Below, in pieces: positions 19,860 through 28,541 of a DNA stretch of 64,000 bases. The first letter of the stretch is position 1; the number at the start of each line of letters is the position of its first letter. Below the pieces are notes generated by a model, which saw only the letters and a list, made by a program, of their open reading frames with translations, had not been told where the DNA came from and made no database searches. Source of the DNA: Microbacterium testaceum StLB037 (GTDB lineage Bacteria > Actinomycetota > Actinomycetes > Actinomycetales > Microbacteriaceae); NCBI RefSeq assembly GCF_900104345.1, contig NZ_FNJN01000004.1, forward strand, positions 802 to 64,801. The letters are read 5' to 3'. The position numbers and the translations under genes are program-made.

Positions 19860-21014
19860 TCAGGCCTCGGGGGCGACCAGCGCGCCCGTCTCGTGGGAGG
19901 CGATCGCGGCCGCGAACAAACGGTGGGTGAGCGCCGCCTCTTCGGGGCGCACGCAGCCGAATCCGTCTGCCAGCTCGCCCAGGTATTCGGCGAGGAAGGC
20001 CGCCCACATCTGCAGGATGGCGTCGGAGAAGCCCGACTCGAAGTTGGGGCCGGTCACCGTCGGCCAGACGGACTGGCTCCCGGCATCCACGCTCTGCCAG
20101 CTCTGCTCGCGGCCGACACCGGGCACGTCGACGAAGGCGAACACCTCGACCTGCTTGGGGTTCTTGGTGCTGAAGCGCACGCCGCCCGACATGCCGATGG
20201 CCTCGAACTCCCACGTGTTCTTCTGCCCCGGCGCGATGCGCTTGGTCTCGGTCGTGAGGGGGAAGGGGGCGCCGTCGTGGCGCGACCACGAGTGGATCAC
20301 GGCGTTGTCCCACGTGTCGCACGGCTGCGGCGACCCGTCGGGACCGGGGCGCTCGGTGACGATGTCCTGCAGGATGCCGACGACCTTCTCGGGCGCCCAC
20401 CCCAGCCGCAGCGGCACGTGCCACGTGTGCATGCCGAGGTCGTTGAGCACTCCCGCATCGCCGCAGAACTGCTTCTGCCGCTTCCAGTTGAGGGGCTTGT
20501 TCACGTCGATGTCGCTGGAGTGCAGGAAGGTGCATTTCGCCTCGACGATGCGGCCGAGACCGCCCGCGCGTACGTAGTCGACCGCCCACTGAGCACCGGG
20601 GAAGAACGGCATCTCGCTCGAGACGCGCACGAACGACTGAGGGTTCTCCTCGATCGCGGCCACGACAGCGTCGGCGGCGGCGCGGTCGATGCCGAACGGC
20701 TTCTCGGCCAGCAGTGCCTTGCCCGCGCGCACGGTGTCGACGTAGAGACGCTCGTGCAGGTCGTGGCGGACCGCGATGTAGACGACGTCGACGCGGGGGT
20801 CGGCGAGCAGCTCGTGGTGGTCGGTCGTGGTCAGCTGCACCGTGTCAATGCGCTCGAAGAACTCCAGCGCCGCGGGGTTGATGTCGCAGACGGCGACGAG
20901 CTCGGGCTCGGCCGGGTGGTCGATGAGGGCGGGCCAGCGTCGCAGCGCCGCCGCGATCTCGCGGCCCATGAGGCCGCCGCCGATGATGCCGACGCCGATC
21001 TTCTTGCCGGTCAT
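19860..21014 (-). CDS. Gfo/Idh/MocA family oxidoreductase
   Basis: 384 residues. The N-terminal Rossmann motif is VGIIGGGLMGREI at 8-20; the family EKP motif is LLAEKPFGID near 109, whose lysine is usually catalytic; a second motif region reads NDLGMHTWHVPLRLG. Members are NAD(P)-dependent dehydrogenases, oxidases or epimerases of sugars, inositols and their acids. It overlaps the LsrF-like aldolase gene by 4 bases and belongs to locus A, so it likely oxidises the imported carbohydrate or a product of it. Exact substrate not readable. Confidence 0.9.
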   Translation of the reverse strand: MTGKKIGVGIIGGGLMGREIAAALRRWPALIDHPAEPELVAVCDINPAALEFFERIDTVQLTTTDHHELLADPRVDVVYIAVRHDLHERLYVDTVRAGKALLAEKPFGIDRAAADAVVAAIEENPQSFVRVSSEMPFFPGAQWAVDYVRAGGLGRIVEAKCTFLHSSDIDVNKPLNWKRQKQFCGDAGVLNDLGMHTWHVPLRLGWAPEKVVGILQDIVTERPGPDGSPQPCDTWDNAVIHSWSRHDGAPFPLTTETKRIAPGQKNTWEFEAIGMSGGVRFSTKNPKQVEVFAFVDVPGVGREQSWQSVDAGSQSVWPTVTGPNFESGFSDAILQMWAAFLAEYLGELADGFGCVRPEEAALTHRLFAAAIASHETGALVAPEA

Positions 21015-21865
21015 GCGCGGTCTCCTTCCGCGGGGGCGCCGATGAGGGCGAGAGCCTCGTCGACCGAGGCGTCGTCGTGCACGACGGCCATGAGGGCGGC
21101 CGTGATGCCGGCGGGGTCGTGGTGCTGGATGACGTTGCGTCCGTAGACGATGCCGCGCGCGCCCTGCTCGAGGACGGCCTGGGTACGCTCGAGCAGCGTG
21201 CGGTCGTCGACGCGCCCGCCGCCGCGGACCAGCAGCGGGGTGTCGCCGGCGGCCTGGATGACCCGGTGGTACTCGGTGATGTCGTCGGTGGGATCGGCCT
21301 TGATGAGGTCGGCGCCGAGCTCGCGCGCCTGGCGGACGAGCGTGATCACCTTGGCGGTGTCGCCGTCGACCCCGTATCCGCCCGAGCCGGGCTTGGTCTG
21401 CATGACGAGGGGCTCGATCATGAGCGGCATCCCGTACTTCTCGGCGTCTGTGCGGAGGGCCAGGATCGAGCGGATGCACTGCTCGCGCACCTGCGGCTCG
21501 CCGGGGAGGTCGAGGAGGTTGACGCACACGGCCACGGCGTCGAGACGCACGGCGACCTCGATGGCATCCGGAACGTGGATGCTGTGCAGCGGGGTTTCGA
21601 GGGGATCGCCGTAGACGTTGGCGATGTCGGTGCGCAGCACGAGTCCGGGCTTCTGCTTGCCGGGGAACGCCTGCAGCAGCGGGGCCTGGCCGAGGGTGAG
21701 CTGCACGGCGTCGGGGCCGGCGTCGACGAGCGTCGCGACGGTCTTCGCCATGTCTTCGATGCCGGTGAGGAAGGTGTACTCGTGGAACGCGCCGTGGTCG
21801 ACGGCGACGTCGAACGCGCGACCGGATCGGGCGTTGAAGAGGCGATTGAGGCGGGGTTTCGACAT
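21011..21865 (-). CDS. class I aldolase of the DhnA/LsrF (DeoC-like) family
   Basis: 284 residues. The opening RLNRLFNARSGRAFDVAVDH resembles LsrF ([21 protein letters not shown], recalled). The probable Schiff-base lysine is in LGADLIKADPTDD, and the phosphate-binding end reads PLLVRGGGRVDD then GIVYGRNVIQHHDP. LsrF-family enzymes act on phosphorylated ketoses or phospho-AI-2, so either a sugar-bisphosphate aldolase or thiolase-like activity is possible. Transcribed divergently from the DUF4432 gene behind a palindromic operator at 21936-21947 that overlaps a TTGACA -35 at 21949-21944. Confidence 0.85.
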   Translation of the reverse strand: MSKPRLNRLFNARSGRAFDVAVDHGAFHEYTFLTGIEDMAKTVATLVDAGPDAVQLTLGQAPLLQAFPGKQKPGLVLRTDIANVYGDPLETPLHSIHVPDAIEVAVRLDAVAVCVNLLDLPGEPQVREQCIRSILALRTDAEKYGMPLMIEPLVMQTKPGSGGYGVDGDTAKVITLVRQARELGADLIKADPTDDITEYHRVIQAAGDTPLLVRGGGRVDDRTLLERTQAVLEQGARGIVYGRNVIQHHDPAGITAALMAVVHDDASVDEALALIGAPAEGDRA

Positions 21866-21935
21866 GGGGTGTGGGTCTCCGAAGCGTCGTATCGGGGCGC
21901 GGCTCTGCGCTCGACGGTCAGTATGCGGTTCGCAA

Positions 21936-21947
21936 GACAACGTTGTC
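21936..21947. promoter_or_regulatory. LacI-type operator GACAACGTTGTC in divergent promoter
   Basis: Perfect 12-bp palindrome. On the minus strand it overlaps TTGACA (21949-21944), 18 bases from CATACT, a good promoter for the aldolase operon. The same box recurs at 22991 and, with one mismatch, at 23058, flanking the LacI gene at 23079. Confidence 0.82.
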
Positions 21948-21993
21948 AAACATTGGTAGCGTGAGCGTCGCAACGGCGAGGAAGGCGGGGCTC

Positions 21994-22992
21994 ATGGGCG
22001 AGCTGTACGGACGATCGATCGACGAGGCGCTGCGGCGCTCGGGCTCCGCGGCGCAGGTCGCCGCGGTCGAGGCATCGATGCGCAGCGATGGACCGGATGC
22101 CGGAACCCGGCGACTCCGCGTGATCGCGGGCGACCTCGACATCGAGTTGCTGCCCGACCGCGGACTCGACCTCGGGCAGGTGCGGCACCGCGGCGTGCCC
22201 CTGGCCTGGGTGTCGCCGACGGGATGGCCGCGCCCCGGCGCCGCGGGGTTCGGGGCGTCGTTCGGCGGGGGACTCGTGACCACCTGCGGCCTGCTGTCGT
22301 TCGGCCCGCCGTCGGTCGACGCCGAGGGGGAGCATCCCCAGCACGGGCGGTTCAGCGGGCTGTCGGCATCCGTCACCCGGGCGGAGGCGCGGGCGGATGC
22401 CGTGGTGGTCGAGGCCACCGTCGTCGAGGCGACGGTGCTCGGCGCCCACGTGGAGCTGCGACGGCGCCTGCGCGTGCCGCTGGGCGCGGGGCGGATCGAG
22501 CTGCGCGACGAGATCGTCAATCGCGGGTCGCGGGTGGTGGAGCCGATGGTGCTCTACCACGTCAACCTCGGCTGGCCGCTGGTCGACGCGGGCACCGTGC
22601 TGCGCTCGCCCGCGGACCGCGTCGAACCCCGCGACGCGGCGGCCGAGGCGGGGCTCGACGGGTGGGCGGAGTTCCCCGAACAGGTCGCGGACTACCCCGA
22701 ACAGGTGTTCCGCCACGAGCTGCCGAGCGATCGACGGGTGAGTGCCGAGGTGATCGCGGCGTCGGGGCTCGGCATCCGGATCTCGTTCGACACCACGGTG
22801 CTGCCGGCGATGTTCCAGTGGCGCGTGGCACAGGACGACGGTCTCGTGCTGGGCGTCGAGCCGGCGACGGCGCCGACGATCCGCGGCCGTGCCGCCGCGC
22901 GGGAAGCGGGGCTGCTGCGCGCGCTCGCCCCCGGTGCGTCGTGGGAGCTCGGTCTCGACATCGATGTCATCCGTAATCGATCTGAGACTTGA
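21994..22992 (+). CDS. DUF4432 family protein (aldose-epimerase-like)
   Basis: 332 residues in the galactose mutarotase-like superfamily as judged from overall pattern (LDIELLPDRGLDLGQVRHRG, FGGGLVTTCGL, HGRFSGLSASV, VLYHVNLGWPLVD). DUF4432 proteins accompany sugar operons and are thought to act as epimerases or mutarotases. The ATG at 21994 is preferred because GAGGAAGG lies 10 bases upstream; a GTG at 21961 overlapping a TAGCGT -10 is the alternative. Divergent from the aldolase, within the GACAACGTTGTC regulon. Confidence 0.8.
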   Translation: MGELYGRSIDEALRRSGSAAQVAAVEASMRSDGPDAGTRRLRVIAGDLDIELLPDRGLDLGQVRHRGVPLAWVSPTGWPRPGAAGFGASFGGGLVTTCGLLSFGPPSVDAEGEHPQHGRFSGLSASVTRAEARADAVVVEATVVEATVLGAHVELRRRLRVPLGAGRIELRDEIVNRGSRVVEPMVLYHVNLGWPLVDAGTVLRSPADRVEPRDAAAEAGLDGWAEFPEQVADYPEQVFRHELPSDRRVSAEVIAASGLGIRISFDTTVLPAMFQWRVAQDDGLVLGVEPATAPTIRGRAAAREAGLLRALAPGASWELGLDIDVIRNRSET

Positions 22993-23018
22993 CAACGTTG
23001 TCCGGCTGACCGCAGGAT
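22989..23018 (+). promoter_or_regulatory. promoter of LacI regulator 2 with embedded operator
   Basis: TTGACA (22989-22994), 18-base spacer and CAGGAT (23013-23018). The operator GACAACGTTGTC (22991-23002) covers the -35, so binding would block RNA polymerase, the usual autorepression layout. Confidence 0.72.
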
Positions 23019-23057
23019 GACTCCATCGGAGCCCGCCCGAGGGATCCGATCCGAAAT

Positions 23058-23069
23058 GACAACGATGTC
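23058..23069. promoter_or_regulatory. second operator GACAACGATGTC before LacI regulator 2
   Basis: One mismatch from the perfect palindrome, 56 bases after the first site (about five helical turns) and 10 bases before the ATG at 23079, fitting cooperative or roadblock repression. Confidence 0.72.
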
Positions 23070-23078
23070 GAGGATGCG

Positions 23079-24155
23079 ATGACGCACGATGAATGGGTGG
23101 CCGCCGCCGCGGTCGCCGAGGCCGCGCCGGCCCGCCCGCGCGCTCGCCTCATCGACGTCGCGATGGCTGCGGGCGTGAGCCCCAAGACCGTGTCCCGGGT
23201 CATCAACGACGAGACGGGGGTGCTCCCCGTCACCCGCGACAAGGTCATGCAGACCGTGCGCGACCTCGGCTTCGTGCCCGACCGCAGCGCCCGGGAGCTC
23301 AAGCGTCGCGAGGCCGACACGATCGGCATCCTGATCGACGCGATCAGCGACCCCTTCTTCGCCGCCTTCGTCAGCGTGGTCGAGGAGCTCGCGATCGCCG
23401 AGGGCCTGAGTGTGATCTTCGCCAGCACCGGCTACGACGCCGCGCGCGAGACGGCCCAGCTCGACCGCCTGACCGGACGCCGCCTCGCCGGTCTCGTTGT
23501 CGCCCCCGTCGCCGTACCCGCCGCGGTCCTCGCGGGGCTCCGCAACAGGTGCCCCGTGGTGACAGTCGACCGCGTGCGCTCGGGGATCGACGCGGTCGTC
23601 ATCGACGATTTCGGGGCGGCGGCCGAAGCGACGGCCGCCCTCCTATCGCACGGCCACCGCCGGATCGCCTTCATGGGCGAGGACGTTCCCTACCCCACCG
23701 TCAGCGATCGCCTGGCCGGATACCGCGCGGCGCTCGAAGCGGCCGGCGTGGCCTTCGACCCCTCACTCGTGATCTCGCACGAGCGCTTCCGCGCGGGGGA
23801 GGCGGCCGAAGCCTCGCCCCTGCTCGAACGCGTGGACGCCCCCACCGCCCTGCTGTGCGCGACGAGCCTCGCGGCCATCGCGACCGTGCGCGCGATCCGC
23901 GCGCGGGGGCTCCGGATGCCCGCGCTCATCTCGTTCGGGGACTTCACCCTCGCCGAGGTGCTCGAACCCGGGATCTCCTATGTCGATCACGATCCCCGTC
24001 TGCTCGGCGCGGCGGCCTTCCACCGCCTCCGGCACCTGGCCCAGCACCCGGACGACGCTCCGAGCCGAACGGTCGTGCCCACGCGTCTCGTGCCCCGCGG
24101 CTCGGGCGAGATCGCCCCCGCCCTTCCCCTCGACCCGATCGGAGCGACGCGATGA
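23079..24155 (+). CDS. LacI family transcriptional regulator 2 (locus A repressor)
   Basis: 358 residues. HTH near 24-46 (RLIDVAMAAGVSPKTVSRVI), then a sensor domain (DTIGILIDAISDPFFAAFVS, PVVTVDRVRSG, HGHRRIAFMGE). Two operators precede it and a third lies in the divergent aldolase/DUF4432 promoter, so it most likely represses itself and locus A. It is the first gene of a run coupled by 4-base overlaps to manA-like and FGGY genes, so the repressor is co-transcribed with the enzymes. Confidence 0.9.
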   Translation: MTHDEWVAAAAVAEAAPARPRARLIDVAMAAGVSPKTVSRVINDETGVLPVTRDKVMQTVRDLGFVPDRSARELKRREADTIGILIDAISDPFFAAFVSVVEELAIAEGLSVIFASTGYDAARETAQLDRLTGRRLAGLVVAPVAVPAAVLAGLRNRCPVVTVDRVRSGIDAVVIDDFGAAAEATAALLSHGHRRIAFMGEDVPYPTVSDRLAGYRAALEAAGVAFDPSLVISHERFRAGEAAEASPLLERVDAPTALLCATSLAAIATVRAIRARGLRMPALISFGDFTLAEVLEPGISYVDHDPRLLGAAAFHRLRHLAQHPDDAPSRTVVPTRLVPRGSGEIAPALPLDPIGATR

Positions 24156-25189
24156 AGCCCGTCCTGCTGCCCCCCAATCCCGTGCAGCACTTCTACCGCG
24201 GAGGCGACCGCATCGCCGCCCTCCGCGGCATCGTGCCCGAGACCGACCGTCAGCCCGAGGAGTGGCTCGGCTCGACCGTCTCGCGCTTCGGCTCCGACGA
24301 GATCGGTCTCGCCGTCACCGACAGCGGGGTGTTCCTGCGCGACCTCGTGACCGCGGATCGCGCCGCGTGGGTGGGAGCGCGCAGCGGACGGGATGCCGCC
24401 GACCTCGGCATCCTGGTCAAGCTCCTCGACGCCCGGCAGCGCCTCCCCGTCCACGTGCACCCGGACCGCGGGTTCGCGAACGCCCACCTCGACTGCCCGT
24501 ACGGCAAGACCGAGGCCTGGTACGTGCTCGAGACCGAGGACGACTGCGCCGTCCACGTCGGCTGGAACGAGAGCGTCGACCGCGACGAACTCGACCGCCG
24601 CCGCGACGCGCAGGACAGCGAGTGGATGCTCGCCCACATGAACCGCGTCGTCGTGCGCCCGGGCATGGGGGTGCTCGTGCCCGCCGGCACCGTGCACGCG
24701 ATCGACGGCGGCATCTTCGTCGCCGAGGTGCAGGAACCCACCGACTTCTCGATCCTGCTGGAGTGGTCGGTCACGACCTCGACGCGCGAGGAGTCGCACC
24801 TCGACCTGGGCTTCGATGCCGTCATGCCCGCGGTGTCGACCGAGAAGCTCGACGCCGCGGCCCTCGACGCCCTGGTCAGTACCTCCGGCACGATCCCGGC
24901 CGGACCCGCTTTCCGCTCCCTGTTGCCGGATGCCGCGGACCCCTACTTCCGCCTCTTCGACGCCGCGGGAGACACGGTGGCGCACGCGGCCGGCTTCTCG
25001 GTCGTCCTGGTGCGCGAGGGTGCGGGCGCCCTGGTGTCGGATGCCGGCCGGGTCGACGTCGAGCGCGGACAGGTCTACGCCGTGCCGCACGCCTTCGGTG
25101 CTTGGCGCCTCACGGGCGGAGCCGAGATCCTCGTCGCCGCCCCCGGCGCCGGCTGGCCCGGAACCCTCCGCGGCGGTGACGTGCGATGA
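24152..25189 (+). CDS. class I mannose-6-phosphate isomerase-like protein
   Basis: 345 residues, type I phosphomannose isomerase (cupin) fold. Zinc-site residues are visible in LPVHVHPDRGFANAHLDCPYGKTEAWYVLE (His101, His103, Glu121) and a later histidine in PAGTVHAIDGG. Canonical ManA interconverts mannose 6-phosphate and fructose 6-phosphate; in this operon it may isomerise another aldose or ketose phosphate before the FGGY kinase/aldolase steps. ATGA overlaps on both sides indicate tight coupling. Confidence 0.87.
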   Translation: MKPVLLPPNPVQHFYRGGDRIAALRGIVPETDRQPEEWLGSTVSRFGSDEIGLAVTDSGVFLRDLVTADRAAWVGARSGRDAADLGILVKLLDARQRLPVHVHPDRGFANAHLDCPYGKTEAWYVLETEDDCAVHVGWNESVDRDELDRRRDAQDSEWMLAHMNRVVVRPGMGVLVPAGTVHAIDGGIFVAEVQEPTDFSILLEWSVTTSTREESHLDLGFDAVMPAVSTEKLDAAALDALVSTSGTIPAGPAFRSLLPDAADPYFRLFDAAGDTVAHAAGFSVVLVREGAGALVSDAGRVDVERGQVYAVPHAFGAWRLTGGAEILVAAPGAGWPGTLRGGDVR

Positions 25190-26637
25190 GCGATTACGTC
25201 GTCGGCGTCGACATGGGCTCGACGAGCACCAAGCTGCTCGTCGCCACCCCCGAGGGACGCCAGGTGCTCGTCGTGAGCCGCCGGTCGCCGTGGACCAACC
25301 TCGACCACGGTCAGGCCGAGATGACCGCTTCGGAGGCCGTCGCCGTCGTGCGCGACCTCGCCGCCGAGGCCGATGCGCGCCTCGACGAGGGCTACCGCAT
25401 CGTCGCGCTCGGGGTCTCGGGCATGGCCGAAGCGGGCGTCCTGCTCGACGAGCGAGGCGCGGCCCTCGCGCCGATCATGGCGTGGTTCGACCCCCGCGGG
25501 GCGGCGCAGATCATGGCGACGCCCGATTCCTTCCGCGCCGAGTTCCCCGGCCGCACCGGACTGCCGGTCGGACCCCTGGCATCCATCGCCAAGCTGCTGC
25601 ACCTGCGCGACGAGGGCATCGCGCTCGCGGGAACCACGTTCCTCAACGTCCCCGAATTCGTCGTGCACGCGCTCGGCGGCCCTCGTGTCGCGGAGTACTC
25701 GCTCGTGTCGCGCACCGGCCTCATCGACCAGGACGACAGCACCCCCTGGCAGGCCGCCCTCGACGTGCTCGGCGTCGACGAGTCGATCCTCGGCACCCTC
25801 GTCAGCGCGGGGGAGCCGGTCGGCACCCTCACCGACCCCGACATGCCCGCGGGTTTCCGCGGCGCGGCCCTCACCGTCGCCGGCCACGACCACCTCGTCT
25901 CGGCGGTCGCCGTCGGCGCCACGCACACCGGTCAGCTCTACGACTCGATGGGCACCGCAGAGGCGCTCGTGCGGGTGCTCGACGACACCCTTCCCTTCGA
26001 TGCGCGCGAGCGTCTGGCCCACGCCGGCATCAACTGCGTGCGCCACGTCATCCCCGGCAAGTACGTCCTGCTGGCGGGCACGAAGTCGGGCCTGCTCATG
26101 CGGCGCGTGCTGCAGCTGCTCGGCATCACGGATGCCGTGGGGCGGGCCCGCATCGACGACGAGGCTCTCGCTCTTCCCGTCGACGGGACTCTTGCCGACG
26201 GAGGCCTGGAGGTCTCGGGCGCGCGCAACGACGACGGCGTGCTGAACATCGTCGCGCAGAGCGACGGGCTCAGCCCCGCCGAGCTGTTCGCGGCGAGCCT
26301 GCGCCACGGCAACGACATGCTCGCCGAGTGCATGTCTGCGATGGACCGCGAAGTGACCCCTCCCACCTCGACGGTGCTCACCGGTGGCTGGTCGACCATG
26401 GCGTCCGTCGTGCGTTCGCGCTCCGCGCTGCTACCCGAGGTCACCGTCTCGACCCACGACGAGGGCACGGCCTACGGCGCCGCGCTCTTCGCCGCCTTCG
26501 CCGCGCGGTCGGTCGAGGGCACGGCATCCGGAACCTTCGCGGACGTCGCGGACACCTTCCTCTCGTCATCGCTCGACCCGGCGGAGCGCCGTTCCGCCGT
26601 GCTCGCCCCTCTCACCCCCACCCCTGAAAGGAGCTGA
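25186..26637 (+). CDS. FGGY family carbohydrate kinase 1
   Basis: 483 residues. Begins YVVGVDMGSTSTKLLVATPEG (phosphate-1 loop); substrate-binding WFDPRG near 102; GHDHLVSAVAVGA and TGGWSTMASVVR in the C-terminal half. Clearly paralogous to the kinase at 38685 (shared CVRHVIPGKYVLLAG-like and GARNDDGVL segments). FGGY kinases phosphorylate ketoses, polyols or related compounds, but the substrate class is not evident here; it is not a close xylulokinase or glycerol kinase. Stop is followed after 2 bases by the transporter ATPase gene. Confidence 0.9.
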   Translation: MSDYVVGVDMGSTSTKLLVATPEGRQVLVVSRRSPWTNLDHGQAEMTASEAVAVVRDLAAEADARLDEGYRIVALGVSGMAEAGVLLDERGAALAPIMAWFDPRGAAQIMATPDSFRAEFPGRTGLPVGPLASIAKLLHLRDEGIALAGTTFLNVPEFVVHALGGPRVAEYSLVSRTGLIDQDDSTPWQAALDVLGVDESILGTLVSAGEPVGTLTDPDMPAGFRGAALTVAGHDHLVSAVAVGATHTGQLYDSMGTAEALVRVLDDTLPFDARERLAHAGINCVRHVIPGKYVLLAGTKSGLLMRRVLQLLGITDAVGRARIDDEALALPVDGTLADGGLEVSGARNDDGVLNIVAQSDGLSPAELFAASLRHGNDMLAECMSAMDREVTPPTSTVLTGGWSTMASVVRSRSALLPEVTVSTHDEGTAYGAALFAAFAARSVEGTASGTFADVADTFLSSSLDPAERRSAVLAPLTPTPERS

Positions 26638-26639
26638 CG

Positions 26640-27419
26640 ATGTCGTCAGTCAGCACGACCGTCCCGGTGCTGCAGGCCCGCGGCCTGTCACGTCAGTTCG
26701 GATCCGTCCGCGCCCTCAACAACGTCGACTTCGAGGTCTACCCCGGAGAAGTGACGGCCCTGATCGGCGACAACGGCGCCGGCAAGTCGACGCTCGTCAA
26801 AGCCCTCTCGGGCAACCTCGCGGTCGACGAGGGCGAGATCCTCTTCGACGGCACGCCCATCGAGATGTCGAACCCGCAGGTGGCGTCGTCGCTCGGGATC
26901 GAGACGGTCTACCAGGACCTCGCCCTGGCGCCCCACCTCGACCCGGTGCAGAACATGTACCTGGGCCGCGAGATCCGGCGCCCCGGCCTCGCCGGCGCGC
27001 TGGGTTTCATGAAGACCAAGGACATGGCCGTCGCCTCGCGGGCCGCGTTCGACGAACTCGGTGCGACGGTGCGATCGCTGTCGTCGCCGGTGGGCGAGAT
27101 GTCGGGCGGTCAGCGCCAGGCCATCGCGATCGCCCGGGCCGTGCACTGGGCCGGTCGCCTCGTCTTCCTCGACGAGCCGACCGCCGCCCTCGGTGTGCGC
27201 CAGACGAAGAACGTGCTCGAGACGATCCGCCGCGTGCGTGACAAGGGCATCGCCGTCGTGCTGATCTCGCACTCCATGCCGCACGTGATGGAGGTCTGCG
27301 ACCGCATCCAGGTGCTGCGCCTGGGCACCCGCGTCGCCAACGTCGACGCGAAGAACACCTCCATGGAAGAGCTCGTCGGACTCATGACCGGCGCCGTCAC
27401 GAAGGACGACCAGAAGTGA
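26640..27419 (+). CDS. sugar ABC transporter ATPase, single-domain FrcA type (copy A)
   Basis: 259 residues with one ABC domain, unlike the two-domain RbsA/XylG proteins; this size matches FrcA of the fructose importer. Walker A GDNGAGKST 43-51, signature EMSGGQRQ near 153-160, Walker B LVFLDEP 174-180, H-loop ISHSMPHV. Its paralogue at 49389-50165 is nearly identical after the first ten residues. AAAGGAG at about 26626-26632 is the ribosome-binding site. Four-base overlap with the permease gene. Confidence 0.93.
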   Translation: MSSVSTTVPVLQARGLSRQFGSVRALNNVDFEVYPGEVTALIGDNGAGKSTLVKALSGNLAVDEGEILFDGTPIEMSNPQVASSLGIETVYQDLALAPHLDPVQNMYLGREIRRPGLAGALGFMKTKDMAVASRAAFDELGATVRSLSSPVGEMSGGQRQAIAIARAVHWAGRLVFLDEPTAALGVRQTKNVLETIRRVRDKGIAVVLISHSMPHVMEVCDRIQVLRLGTRVANVDAKNTSMEELVGLMTGAVTKDDQK

Positions 27420-28498
27420 GCACCACGACCCCTCCCACCGAGACCGTCGCCATCGGCACCTTCGACGACTCGCGGCCCAACTTCTTCAAGGGACTGCTGA
27501 AGGCGCAGGCCTTCCAGATCCTCATCATCCTCATCGTCATCGTGCTGATCTTCAGCGCGTTGGCTCCCGACTCGTTCGCGCAGTGGTCGAACTTCCGCCT
27601 GATCATCCAGAACGCCTCGATCCTCGCCGTCCTCGGCGTCGGCATGACGTACATCATCATCACCTCGGGCATCGACCTCTCCATCGGATCGGTGCTGGTG
27701 TTCTCGGGCGTCGTGTCGGCGCTGACGATGAGGGCCCTCGGCGGCGAAGGCTGGGGAGTGGCGACCATCGGCATCCTGGTCTCGATCCTCAGCGGCGTGT
27801 GCTGGGGCCTTTTCAACGGCTTCCTCATCGCGAAGGCGAAGATCCCGCCGCTCATCGTCACCCTCGGCTCGCTGGGCATGGCCCTGGGTCTCGCGCAGAT
27901 CCTCACCGGTGGCGTCGACATCCGCGACGTGCCCACCGTGCTGACCGTCTCGATCGGCTACGGCAACGTGTTCGGGTCGCTGCCGATCATCAGCGTGATC
28001 GCGCTCGTCGTGGTCGTCATCGGCGCGATCGTGCTGCACTTCACCAAGTTCGGCCTGTACACCTACGCCGTCGGCTCGAGCGAGCTCGCCGCCCGCCGCG
28101 TCGGCGTCAAGGTCGACCGCCACCTCATCTCGGTCTACACGCTGTCGGGAGCGCTCGCCGGCCTCGCCGGCATCCTGGCCCTCTCGCAGTTCTCGACCAC
28201 GGCGATCGCGGGACAGTCGCAGACCAACCTGAACGTGATCGCGGCCGTCGTCATCGGTGGCACCTCGCTCTTCGGCGGGGTCGGCACGATCTTCGGAACC
28301 GTGGTCGGCCTCTTCATCCCGGCCGTCCTGCAGAACGGCTTCGTCATCACCGGCGTGCAGCCCTTCTGGCAGCAGGTCGCGGTGGGCGCGGTGCTGATCA
28401 CCGCCGTCTACGTCGACCAGGTGCGCCGCACCGCCGCGACCCGCGGCACCACCCAGAGCCTCTGGCGGAAGTTCGTCAGCGGAGGACGCCGCGGCTGA
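27416..28498 (+). CDS. sugar ABC transporter permease (copy A)
   Basis: 360 residues, BPD_transp_2 family (RbsC/FrcC), with about ten hydrophobic helices; the first follows a 30-residue cytoplasmic leader near 35-52. Conserved family loop GVGMTYIIITSGIDLSIGS and the coupling region NAFVITGV-like QNGFVITGVQPFWQQ are present. GTG start overlaps the ATPase stop. Paralogue at 48307-49392 differs mainly in the N-terminal 50 residues and helix interiors. Confidence 0.93.
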   Translation: MSTTTPPTETVAIGTFDDSRPNFFKGLLKAQAFQILIILIVIVLIFSALAPDSFAQWSNFRLIIQNASILAVLGVGMTYIIITSGIDLSIGSVLVFSGVVSALTMRALGGEGWGVATIGILVSILSGVCWGLFNGFLIAKAKIPPLIVTLGSLGMALGLAQILTGGVDIRDVPTVLTVSIGYGNVFGSLPIISVIALVVVVIGAIVLHFTKFGLYTYAVGSSELAARRVGVKVDRHLISVYTLSGALAGLAGILALSQFSTTAIAGQSQTNLNVIAAVVIGGTSLFGGVGTIFGTVVGLFIPAVLQNGFVITGVQPFWQQVAVGAVLITAVYVDQVRRTAATRGTTQSLWRKFVSGGRRG

Positions 28499-28541
28499 GG
28501 CCCGGCATCCGACACCCACCAAGAGAGAACAGGCAATCACA

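Noticed and set aside
18106..19930. Plus-strand open frames opposite the SDR and LacI genes
   Set aside because: They are antisense shadows with no motifs; minus-strand proteins have full family signatures.
21936..21947. Palindrome as a dif or replication site
   Set aside because: It recurs at 22991 and 23058 next to a LacI gene and over -35 boxes, so an operator is the better reading.
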